From positions 1 to 64,000 of the forward strand of contig CAZGGG010000003.1 in the NCBI GenBank assembly GCA_964525165.1: 64,000 nucleotides of DNA, given 5' to 3'. The stretch comes from JAWLFI01 sp964525165 (GTDB lineage: Bacteria; Bacteroidota; Bacteroidia; Chitinophagales; Saprospiraceae). Positions 8,956 to 16,706 of the stretch are shown piece by piece. How positions within the stretch are numbered: position 1 is the first letter of the stretch; each line of letters starts with the position of its first letter. A program made the translations under genes and the position numbers. Below the pieces are notes generated by a model that searched no databases, was not told where the DNA came from, and saw only the letters and a list, made by a program, of their open reading frames with translations.

Positions 8956-10037
8956 TGTCCCTTTCACCGCATTGCCTTAATTGTGGACATCAATGCGATT
9001 CAGAAGATATCTTCTGTCCTTCCTGCGGTCAAAAAAGAGATGAAAACGAGTTAACGGTCAGATCTTTTGTTCGTAATATTCTTAGTGCCATCATTAATTA
9101 TGATTCCAGCCTTTGGAAGACACTTAGAGATGTATTCATTCCAGGGAAACTCACCAATAATTATATAAGAGGACAAAGAAAGGCTTACCTCAATCCGGTT
9201 CGATTCTTCATCATCATGGCCATTGTCAACCTGCTGATCTCAGGTACTTCGCAGCAGTTTGGCTTACAAACCGATCTTGAAACAGGCTCTGATTGGCTCC
9301 AAAAGGAAGCCTTTGATAATGAAATCATTGATCGGCTTGATTTAATTGGCTTGGATAGCTTTCCCTCTGACAGCATACGTAATTTATACTACACCTTAAC
9401 TTCCATTAACAGGAATGACTCTTTCAACATTCAAGATCCTATTCAAGAGCCCTTCAAACTAGATAGTTTGAGCATTAATTTTGGAATTGAGGGTTTTCGA
9501 TTGACTTCTAAAGATATTGCGATTGATTACCGCGATATTTCATTGAATTTCAAAGAGATCATTGATAAATATGAGATCCATCAAAAATGGGATCAATTGA
9601 TCATGGGACAAACTATAAAGCTGGTCACACAATCTGATTCATTTGGTGCTTATATCAGTTCAAAGATTAGCTGGATGTTTTTTATTCTCATCCCTTTGCA
9701 AGGATTATCCATGATGATATTTTACAGAAAACGAACTTATGTAGAACATTTAATATATCTGCTTCATATTCATACACTAGCCTTTTTGATGCTCATTATT
9801 ATCAAGATCTTTTTATTGGTCATGGGCGGTGTAGAAGCAAATGAAAGCATACTCGCTGCTGTCATATTTTTAGCAATAGCAGGCCTATTCATCTATAGCT
9901 TCATAGCGGGACAGCGGGTATACAGACAAAAATGGTATTGGACTCTGCTTAAATTATATCCTTTATCAGTCACCTACTTCATATTTTTATTGACAGCTCT
10001 CTTGATCGTTGTCATCATAGGCGCGGCGATATTCTAG
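8955..10037 (+). CDS. DUF3667-type membrane protein with N-terminal zinc ribbon
   Basis: 360 residues. A zinc ribbon opens the protein (CLNCGH then CPSCGQ, residues about 8-27), followed by the conserved segment SLWKTLRDVFIPGKLTNNYI and NPVRFF, which I associate with the DUF3667 family common in Bacteroidota. Hydrophobic segments occur near residues 87-99 and then four more in 235-358. The 140-230 stretch is polar and less conserved. Function unknown. The ATG overlaps the peptidase stop (TAATG), so the two are translationally coupled, which hints at an envelope role. Confidence 0.75.
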   Translation: MSLSPHCLNCGHQCDSEDIFCPSCGQKRDENELTVRSFVRNILSAIINYDSSLWKTLRDVFIPGKLTNNYIRGQRKAYLNPVRFFIIMAIVNLLISGTSQQFGLQTDLETGSDWLQKEAFDNEIIDRLDLIGLDSFPSDSIRNLYYTLTSINRNDSFNIQDPIQEPFKLDSLSINFGIEGFRLTSKDIAIDYRDISLNFKEIIDKYEIHQKWDQLIMGQTIKLVTQSDSFGAYISSKISWMFFILIPLQGLSMMIFYRKRTYVEHLIYLLHIHTLAFLMLIIIKIFLLVMGGVEANESILAAVIFLAIAGLFIYSFIAGQRVYRQKWYWTLLKLYPLSVTYFIFLLTALLIVVIIGAAIF

Positions 10038-10073
10038 AATAAAGGTCAAATATTTTTAATATATTTAATAATT

Positions 10074-10409
10074 ATGGCAGTGGATACCAACAACTTAACC
10101 AAATTATACTACTCTATTGGAGAGGTAGCAGAAATGTTTGACGTTTCCACCTCACTCATCCGATATTGGGAGAATGAGTTCGATAGTCTCAGGCCCCATA
10201 AAAATAGTAAGGGCGACAGAAGGTTTACTGTTCAAAATATTGAAGAATTGAACACAATCTACCATCTGGTGAAAGAAAAAGGTTTTACCCTAGATGGGGC
10301 AAAGGCAGAACTCAAACATATTCAGGAAAGAGAACTGCAGAAAAAGTCATTGGTGAAAGATCTTACTAAGATTCAAAAAGGGCTCAAAAAGCTTAGTGAA
10401 CGCTTATAG
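10074..10409 (+). CDS. MerR-family transcriptional regulator
   Basis: 111 residues. A winged-helix DNA-binding domain covers residues 11-80 (YSIGEVAEMFDVSTSLIRYW, then FTVQNIEELNTIYHLVKEKG). A short basic coiled coil of about 30 residues ends the protein. No effector domain and no metal-binding cysteines, so the signal is unknown. Many Bacteroidota carry this short form. Its last six bases overlap the end of the convergent ABC ATPase gene. Confidence 0.88.
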   Translation: MAVDTNNLTKLYYSIGEVAEMFDVSTSLIRYWENEFDSLRPHKNSKGDRRFTVQNIEELNTIYHLVKEKGFTLDGAKAELKHIQERELQKKSLVKDLTKIQKGLKKLSERL

Positions 10410-11030
10410 TCGAACTTTATAATCTTCGACATTAAAACTCGTAGTACAGGTTTCCAAGTCGAGTTCATCGTTAGACGCTATAATCAATCCTTTACTTCCT
10501 CCCAAGTGACGAACCGTCTCTAAATACCATTGCTTAGATCGGTCATCTAGGTTGGTTGTGGGCTCATCTAAAAACACGAAAGGAACATTTGCCGAAAGGC
10601 TGACAACCAATCGAACCCTTTGTTTCATTCCTGATGACAATTCGCTGAGTCGCTTGTTACGATGTGCTTCAAGTTCCATTATTTTCAATACATCCTCTAT
10701 GGTAAATTGGTCACTCAGTCCTTTAACCCTTTCGGTAAAAAGGATTTGTTCATCAATAGAAAAATGAGGAATGAAATCCAGATAAGGTGCCGCTACAGAA
10801 AAGAATCTATGCACCTGTTCCAAAGGCACTTTTTCACTTCCGGCATAGAATGCAACACTGCCGGAACTTGGCTCTAAAAAGGTGGAAATCAACTGCAAAA
10901 GCGTAGACTTTCCAGATCCGTTAGAACCACGGATAGCGTAATGTTCAGCTTTCTTAAATTCAGCAGAAAAAGAACGAATGACCCACTGTACTCCCAATAA
11001 CTTACTAATATCCTGCGCTACAATTCGCAT
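10404..11030 (-). CDS. ABC transporter ATP-binding protein (single small subunit)
   Basis: 208-residue ABC ATPase with Walker A (GSNGSGKSTLLQL), signature (LSSGMKQRVRL) and Walker B followed by glutamate (FVFLDEPTTNLDD). No membrane segments. No permease gene is adjacent, so the transporter it powers is unknown. It resembles the CcmA-like branch. It starts three bases after lpxA on the same strand, suggesting read-through from the lipid A genes. Confidence 0.88.
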   Translation of the reverse strand: MRIVAQDISKLLGVQWVIRSFSAEFKKAEHYAIRGSNGSGKSTLLQLISTFLEPSSGSVAFYAGSEKVPLEQVHRFFSVAAPYLDFIPHFSIDEQILFTERVKGLSDQFTIEDVLKIMELEAHRNKRLSELSSGMKQRVRLVVSLSANVPFVFLDEPTTNLDDRSKQWYLETVRHLGGSKGLIIASNDELDLETCTTSFNVEDYKVRL

Positions 11031-11033
11031 CTT

Positions 11034-11822
11034 CTATAATGCTCTGAAACCCCGCATTAAACCGCGTTCCGTTTCTGAAATAAATTCAAGGATACGAGCT
11101 CGTTCGTCAGAGTCTTGTATTTCTTCCCTGATCTTCTGAATAGCAGTGGTGTTGTTGTGACCACGTACAAATAATAGTCTATAAATATCTTGGATGTGGT
11201 GGATCGTTTCCGTGCTATATCCCCGTCTTTTCAAACCTACAGAGTTGACGCCCACATAAGATAAAGGTGTTCTAGCTGCTTTAACGAAGGGCGGCACATC
11301 TTTCCGAACAAGGCTTCCTCCCCCGATAAATGCATGCTCCCCAATCTTAACAAATTGGTGCACAGCAGCCATCCCACCGATGATCGCATGATCACCCACC
11401 GATATGTGGCCTGCAAGATTTACATTGTTGGATAAAATGCAATAATCACCTAGTACACAATCATGAGCTACGTGTACATATGCCATCAACATGCAGTTAT
11501 TGCCAATTTTGGTGGCATAATTAGCCTTAGTACCCCTGTTAAGCGTACAGTATTCACGAATGATTACATTATCACCGATAACAAGGATAGATTCTTCACC
11601 CCTATATTTCAAGTCCTGAGAAACACCCCCTACAATAGCACCCGGATAAATGCTTACATTCTTACCAATTCGGGTACCGGAATGAATTACTGCACTTGGA
11701 CCAATCCAGCCTCCTTCATCAATCACCACGTCCTCTTCGATCGTTACGAAAGGTCCCACCTCCACCGAAGGGTGGATTTGAGCATTAGGATGAACATTAT
11801 TTATATGGGTCGTCACATTCAT
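11034..11822 (-). CDS. lpxA: Acyl-ACP--UDP-N-acetylglucosamine O-acyltransferase
   Basis: 262-residue left-handed beta-helix acyltransferase that starts lipid A synthesis. Hexapeptide repeats run from about residue 10 to 190; the catalytic-histidine region is AYVHVAHDCVLGD. The C-terminal helical domain (about 195-262) is present. The start codon overlaps the lpxC-fabZ stop by one base. Its gene order behind lpxD and lpxC/fabZ is the standard Bacteroidota arrangement. Confidence 0.96.
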   Translation of the reverse strand: MNVTTHINNVHPNAQIHPSVEVGPFVTIEEDVVIDEGGWIGPSAVIHSGTRIGKNVSIYPGAIVGGVSQDLKYRGEESILVIGDNVIIREYCTLNRGTKANYATKIGNNCMLMAYVHVAHDCVLGDYCILSNNVNLAGHISVGDHAIIGGMAAVHQFVKIGEHAFIGGGSLVRKDVPPFVKAARTPLSYVGVNSVGLKRRGYSTETIHHIQDIYRLLFVRGHNNTTAIQKIREEIQDSDERARILEFISETERGLMRGFRAL

Positions 11823-13210
11823 TATTTACGCTTAACAATTTGAGCTGTCAGCTCTCCTTCTGAAACCAATCGGTCACCCACATAAGCTGTGCCCTGCATG
11901 TGACAAATACCTCGGCGAATAGGCCCGAGTAGCTCAAGTTTTAAAATCAAAGTATCACCCGGGACTACTTTATGCTTGAATTTCACCTTATCTATTTTCA
12001 AAAAATAGGTATCCCAGTTATGTGGATCTTCAACAGTAGACAAAGCTAATATTCCACCCGTTTGAGCCATGGCTTCCAATTGGAGAACGCCCGGAAATAT
12101 GGGATTGTTGGGAAAATGCCCTTGAAAGAAATATTCATCTGCACTAACATTCTTTACGCCTACCACATATTGATCGGTAATCTCAATGATTTTATCCACC
12201 AATACAAATGGAAACCTATGTGGCAATGTCTGTGTGATCCGCACAGCGTCATAAACAGGGGCTTGTCTTGGATCATAGGTGGGCATACCTCTGAGCTTTC
12301 TCTGCTCAACAAACTTCTTCTTCACCAACTTAGCGAATTCCACATTGGCTTTATGACCAGGCTTTTTCGCAATAATCTTACCCTTAATATGCTTTCCAAA
12401 TAACGCAAGATCGCCGAGCACATCCAATAGTTTGTGCCGTGCCGGTTCATTTACAAAACGAAGATCGTTTGTATTGAGCACACCCGAATCAGATAGGGTT
12501 ACATCATTGGATTCCAGCCTTTCAGCTAGCTTTTCAAGTGTGGAAGCCTGAATGGATTGGTCGGCTATCACGACCGCATTTTCCAAACTGCCCCCTTTAA
12601 TGAGTCCCATGTCCATCAGTTGTTCCAATTCTCTGACAAAGACGAACGTTCTGCTGGGTGCGATTTCCTCTTGATATAGTTCGAGATTTGTTAGTTGAGC
12701 AAATTGTGCGCCAATCACATCTGAATTAAAGTCGATTAAGGTCGTGATCTCAAATTCTTCCGAAGGCAGGGCAAGTAATTCTGCTCCTGTAAGGGCATCA
12801 TGATATTTGATAGGCTCTTCAATTACGAAGACCTCCCTATCTTCTTTTTGCTCTTCAATCCCAGCTTGCTTGATTTCTTTTACAAATGCTTCTGCACTGC
12901 CATCCAAAATAGGCACCTCAGGCCCCTCTAATTCAATAATGGCATTGTCTATACCCGACCCAAAGAGTGCTGAAAGAATATGCTCCACCGTATGCACTTC
13001 CATCTCATCTTTCTTCAGGCTGGTGCCTCTATTAGTAGAAACAACTGCGTTGGGATCAGCAAACAGATCCGGCGCCCCTTCTAAGTCAACTCGTATAAAT
13101 TGATAACCATGATTGGAAGGTGCGGGCTTCACGTGGATGGTGCATTCTTCTCCTGTATGTAATCCGACACCACTCAGCTTAAAATCAGACTGCAGGGTAC
13201 ACTGCTTCAT
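11822..13210 (-). CDS. lpxC-fabZ: Bifunctional LpxC deacetylase / FabZ dehydratase
   Basis: 462 residues from ATG 13210 (MKQCTLQSDFKLSGVGLHTG). Residues 1 to about 300 are UDP-3-O-acyl-GlcNAc deacetylase with the zinc motif HTVEHILSAL and the KLLDVLGDLALFG segment. Residues about 315-462 are 3-hydroxyacyl-ACP dehydratase with the active-site HFPNNPIFPGVLQLEAMAQ. The fusion is characteristic of Bacteroidota and links lipid A and fatty-acid synthesis in one polypeptide. The upstream start at 13267 was rejected because it adds 19 residues before the conserved N-terminus. Confidence 0.96.
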   Translation of the reverse strand: MKQCTLQSDFKLSGVGLHTGEECTIHVKPAPSNHGYQFIRVDLEGAPDLFADPNAVVSTNRGTSLKKDEMEVHTVEHILSALFGSGIDNAIIELEGPEVPILDGSAEAFVKEIKQAGIEEQKEDREVFVIEEPIKYHDALTGAELLALPSEEFEITTLIDFNSDVIGAQFAQLTNLELYQEEIAPSRTFVFVRELEQLMDMGLIKGGSLENAVVIADQSIQASTLEKLAERLESNDVTLSDSGVLNTNDLRFVNEPARHKLLDVLGDLALFGKHIKGKIIAKKPGHKANVEFAKLVKKKFVEQRKLRGMPTYDPRQAPVYDAVRITQTLPHRFPFVLVDKIIEITDQYVVGVKNVSADEYFFQGHFPNNPIFPGVLQLEAMAQTGGILALSTVEDPHNWDTYFLKIDKVKFKHKVVPGDTLILKLELLGPIRRGICHMQGTAYVGDRLVSEGELTAQIVKRK

Positions 13211-13278
13211 AGATAAGGTTTTGCGTGCTTTCCGCTCTAATGAGACAAAAATACGATAATTTAACAAAGAAAAGAGGC

Positions 13279-14319
13279 TTAAGCCCCTTCTTCTAGCTGT
13301 TTGATTCTCTGCTCTAATTCTCTGATCTTTTGTACATAGTCAGGTAGTTTAGAAAATGCAACATATGAGCGCAAGTATTGATTATATCCAATTGCCGGCG
13401 TACCATATAACTTTGTATCCGTGCCTTTGGTAGAGCTAGCCACTCCACTTTGGGCCTGAATCATAGTGCCATCCTCAATATTTAAATGGCCAACAATCCC
13501 TACCTGACCTCCGATAATGCAGCGCTCTCCTATTGTGGTGCTTCCCGCAACGCCTACCTGGGCGGCCATTGCAGTGTTCTTCCCAATGATCGCATTGTGC
13601 GCAATTTGTACCAAATTGTCAATTTTCACTCCTTCCTTAATCAAAGTTGATCCCATGGTAGCTCTATCAATGGCAACATTAGCTCCAATTTCCACCTCAT
13701 CTTCAATGACCACATTACCCGTTTGGCTGAGCTTCTGGTAAGCTCCATTGGGGGTTTGAGAAAACCCAAAACCATCACTTCCAACCACTGTATTGGAGTG
13801 AATCAAGCAATTTCTGCCAACCACGCATTGGTGCATAATCCTAACTCCGGGCCTCAGTTCAGAACCAGACTTGACAATAGCTCCATCTCCAACATATGAT
13901 TGTGGATGAATGATCACATTATCTTCGATAATAGCTCCTTCACCAATATAAACAAACGCACCTATAGACGCTTCATCAGAAACTTTTGCCCCTTTTAATA
14001 CGATTGCCGTTTGATCAATACCTTTTGCAACAGAAGGTTTTTTTTCTATTGCCTTCAATAAGGCTCCCAAAGCCTCGTACACATTGCTCACCCTGATAAG
14101 GGTAGCCTCCACTTTCTGTTTAGGTTGAAAATCTTCCGGAATCAGAATGGCAGATGCATTCGTTTTGTACAAAAAAGGTTCATATTTCAAGTTCCCCAGA
14201 AAAGTTAAGGTCCCTGGACTGCCCTCTTCAATTTTGGAAGGACCAAAAATCTCAATGGTATCGTCTCCTTCGACCTTTCCTCCTATTGTTTCGGCAATTT
14301 GCGCTACTGTCCAATTCAT
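13279..14319 (-). CDS. lpxD: UDP-3-O-acylglucosamine N-acyltransferase
   Basis: 346 residues: an N-terminal uridine-binding domain (about 1-100), then hexapeptide repeats (about 105-305) with the catalytic region NLVQIAHNAIIGKN, then a C-terminal helix (KLPDYVQKIRELEQRIKQL). It performs the third committed step of lipid A assembly. First gene of the lpxD, lpxC/fabZ, lpxA run; 68 bases separate it from the next start. It diverges from hemC across 197 bases. Confidence 0.96.
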   Translation of the reverse strand: MNWTVAQIAETIGGKVEGDDTIEIFGPSKIEEGSPGTLTFLGNLKYEPFLYKTNASAILIPEDFQPKQKVEATLIRVSNVYEALGALLKAIEKKPSVAKGIDQTAIVLKGAKVSDEASIGAFVYIGEGAIIEDNVIIHPQSYVGDGAIVKSGSELRPGVRIMHQCVVGRNCLIHSNTVVGSDGFGFSQTPNGAYQKLSQTGNVVIEDEVEIGANVAIDRATMGSTLIKEGVKIDNLVQIAHNAIIGKNTAMAAQVGVAGSTTIGERCIIGGQVGIVGHLNIEDGTMIQAQSGVASSTKGTDTKLYGTPAIGYNQYLRSYVAFSKLPDYVQKIRELEQRIKQLEEGA

Positions 14320-14487
14320 TTCGCTAAGATAAAGGATAATTGAATTCGAACGAACGGAAAATAGAATAGAACGATATACTCCTTAGGGACGCGGATAAAT
14401 CAAAGTGTAGGCTCGACAAATTTGCTGGTTTCTAACGAACATATAGAAGTTTTAACAATGTAGGCTTTTCCTTTCACGAATCGTTTC

Positions 14488-14495
14488 TACATTTG
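14488..14495 (+). promoter_or_regulatory. Putative -7 promoter element of hemC
   Basis: TACATTTG matches TAnnTTTG and lies 21 bases upstream of the hemC start. The -33 region has only the weak TTTTC at 14466. The rest of the 14320-14516 gap between lpxD and hemC shows nothing else I can name. Confidence 0.45.
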
Positions 14496-14516
14496 CACAT
14501 ATAGTATGCAAGGATT

Positions 14517-15425
14517 ATGAACAAAACGATCATTATTGGCTCGAGAGGGAGCAAACTAGCCTTATGGCAAGCTCATTTTGTCCAACAACAGTTAAAAGCT
14601 CTGGAACAACCTTCAGACATCAAAATCATTAAGACAAAGGGTGATGCCATCCAAAACATGAGTTTTGATAAAATGGAGGGCAAAGGCTTTTTTACTGCCG
14701 AAATTGAGCATGCTTTACTTTCGAAAGAAATTGATTTAGCTGTCCACTCGTTAAAAGATCTCCAAACTCAAGGTGTAGAGGGCTTAACCTTGGCAGCAGT
14801 GTCTGNNNNNNNNNNAAGAGCCAATCCTGCCGATTGGTTGATCATTCATCCTGACAGCTATGATGAGTCGCAACCCATGCGCATTAAAAAAGGAGCTGTC
14901 ATTGGAACAAGTTCTGCGAGGAGAAAAGCTCAACTGCTACATTTCAGACCGGACATACAAATCCAAGATATCAGAGGAAATGTTCCTACACGGATAAAAA
15001 AGATTCATACCGAAAATTTAGATGGTGCTTTGCTCGCAGCTGCGGGTATAACGCGTTTGGAAATTGACTTAAAAGATTATAAGGTATTTGAATTCAATCC
15101 TAAAGAGTTCGTCTCTGCTCCGGCGCAGGGTGTTTTGGGACTTCAAGTCAGAGAGGAAGATATGACATTGCGAAAAGTACTCAGCAAGATGCATCATGCT
15201 GCCACTTCATCCCGAACCAATATTGAACGATCTGTACTAAAACTATTAGGTGGAGGCTGTCAAACTCCGCTGGGGGTGTATTGCGAAACAGATGACCTCA
15301 ACAATTATCATGTATGGGCGGCATATGCCAAACAATGGAACAGCCCCGTGCAACACATCCAAGTATCTTCTGCCACTTCAAGTGGACTCGCAGAAGCAGT
15401 GATTGAAAAAATAAAAGCAACATAG
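14517..15425 (+). CDS. hemC: Hydroxymethylbilane synthase (porphobilinogen deaminase)
   Basis: 302 codons as assembled, including the 10-N gap. It polymerises four porphobilinogens in heme synthesis. Visible family features are the N-terminus TIIGSRGSKLALWQA, LAVHSLKDL, GTSSARRKAQL, DIRGNVPTRIKKI, SAPAQGVLGLQ and the cofactor cysteine in LGGGCQTPLG (about residue 248). The N gap falls in the loop after LAAVS; family alignment suggests only about one residue is missing, so the reading frame kept across ten Ns is coincidence. First gene of hemC - DnaQ-like - hemD - TPR gene. Confidence 0.95.
   Translation: MNKTIIIGSRGSKLALWQAHFVQQQLKALEQPSDIKIIKTKGDAIQNMSFDKMEGKGFFTAEIEHALLSKEIDLAVHSLKDLQTQGVEGLTLAAVSXXXXRANPADWLIIHPDSYDESQPMRIKKGAVIGTSSARRKAQLLHFRPDIQIQDIRGNVPTRIKKIHTENLDGALLAAAGITRLEIDLKDYKVFEFNPKEFVSAPAQGVLGLQVREEDMTLRKVLSKMHHAATSSRTNIERSVLKLLGGGCQTPLGVYCETDDLNNYHVWAAYAKQWNSPVQHIQVSSATSSGLAEAVIEKIKAT
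14806..14815. other. Assembly gap (10 N) inside hemC
   Basis: Ten Ns of the standard filler length. The coding frame continues on both sides. Comparison with the HemC family implies the real distance is close to one codon. Confidence 0.9.
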
Positions 15426-15426
15426 T

Positions 15427-16008
15427 ATGTATCTAGTATACGACACCTCAACTGCCGGTAAGCCTTCCAACTGGAAAGCGGATCCGACAGATACTTTCAG
15501 CTGGCCCAGAATGATCCAACTCTCCTGGATTCTGTTTGATGAAAACTATAAAAAGCTGGAGAATGGCAACCATTTAATCAAACCGGAAGGCTTTACTATG
15601 GATAGAGCCTCTGAAAAGTATTATGGCGTCACTCAAGAAATACTCGAGAAAGAAGGAGAAGATTTATCTTCAGTTTTGAAGACTTTTTCAGAAGTAGTGG
15701 ATAAAGCTGAGGTGATCTTTTCTTTTAATCAGAAATTTAATGAAAGCGTGGTTTTGGCTGAGTTCTTTCGCAAAAAGATGCCTCAACGATTACAAGCTTC
15801 CGAATCCTACTGCATCATGCAAGAATCGACTTATTTTTGCAAACTACAAGGAAGGGGGGGCAAGTTGAGATGGCCCAGTCTTCAGGAATTACACTATGCT
15901 GTTTTTGGCAAAGAATATGATCATCCCAACAATGCAATTTATGATTGTATCGCTGCCGCAAAAAGCCTGTTCGTGCTGATGGAAGCGGGTCAAATTGATG
16001 TCGAATAA
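15427..16008 (+). CDS. DnaQ-fold (RNase T / exonuclease domain) protein with degenerate active site
   Basis: 193 residues, related to the 3'-5' exonuclease domain often fused to or near DNA polymerase III alpha in Bacteroidota (YLVYDTSTAGKPSNWK, WPRMIQLSWILFD, LIKPEGFTMD, GGKLRWPSLQELHYAVFG). The catalytic DEDDh set is largely lost: motif I reads DTS instead of DTE, motif II ends FN instead of FD, and motif III reads NNAIYD where HNAxxD is expected. Only the first and last aspartates remain, so nuclease activity is unlikely. It starts one base after hemC and ends eight bases before hemD. Role unknown; perhaps a nucleic-acid or protein-binding remnant. Confidence 0.75.
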   Translation: MYLVYDTSTAGKPSNWKADPTDTFSWPRMIQLSWILFDENYKKLENGNHLIKPEGFTMDRASEKYYGVTQEILEKEGEDLSSVLKTFSEVVDKAEVIFSFNQKFNESVVLAEFFRKKMPQRLQASESYCIMQESTYFCKLQGRGGKLRWPSLQELHYAVFGKEYDHPNNAIYDCIAAAKSLFVLMEAGQIDVE

Positions 16009-16016
16009 ATTCTAAT

Positions 16017-16697
16017 ATGAGCTCTATTTTAATCACCAAAGAAGACCCGCAAAAGAGTTTTCGTCAACCTCTCGAAGAAGAAGGGCATATCGTTCAAGAC
16101 ATCAGCTTTCTAGACTTTAGACCTATTTCTTTTAGCTCGATTCCTGAAGCTGATTGCATTTTTTTCTATTCAAAGCGGGGTGTGCACTTTTTCTTTGAGC
16201 AATTGCTTTCCAAAGACATTTCTGTTCCTTCAAATGTCTTATGGGCGGCATTAGGTGAAAGTACCGCTACAGCCCTAAAGTCGTACACCAATCAAGTAGA
16301 CTTCACCGGATCCGGAAAACCTACAGACACCTTAGATCAATTTCGATCTTGGTTTTCAGGAAAAAAAGTTTTAGCGATACGAGCAGACCAAAGCCTCAAT
16401 CGTCTGGAAAGCCTTGAAGATGAATCATGGGAGCTTGTGGATCTAGTCGTTTACAGCAATGAAATCAAGGAAAGTATTAATTTTGACAAACACGAAGTGG
16501 TTGTGCTTACTTCCCCTTTGAATACTAAAGCTTATTTTCAGTTTCAGAAAGATGCTGCCGACACCATCATAGCCATTGGTCAAACGACTGCTTCTGCTGT
16601 GAAACAATTTACAGATCAAAAAGTATTTGTAAGTCCAAAGCCCTACCTTAGTGATATTGCTGCATTTACCTTAAAAGTCATCAACGACAACAGTTAA
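16017..16697 (+). CDS. hemD: Uroporphyrinogen-III synthase
   Basis: 226 residues of the HemD fold: two alpha/beta domains, with ILITKEDPQKSFRQPLEEEG at the start, FYSKRGVHFFFEQL and WAALGESTATAL in the middle and TIIAIGQTTASAVKQF near the end. It closes hydroxymethylbilane to uroporphyrinogen III. HemD sequences diverge strongly, so position behind hemC adds much of the weight. No transmembrane segments. Confidence 0.88.
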   Translation: MSSILITKEDPQKSFRQPLEEEGHIVQDISFLDFRPISFSSIPEADCIFFYSKRGVHFFFEQLLSKDISVPSNVLWAALGESTATALKSYTNQVDFTGSGKPTDTLDQFRSWFSGKKVLAIRADQSLNRLESLEDESWELVDLVVYSNEIKESINFDKHEVVVLTSPLNTKAYFQFQKDAADTIIAIGQTTASAVKQFTDQKVFVSPKPYLSDIAAFTLKVINDNS

Positions 16698-16706
16698 TAC
16701 CTCTAT

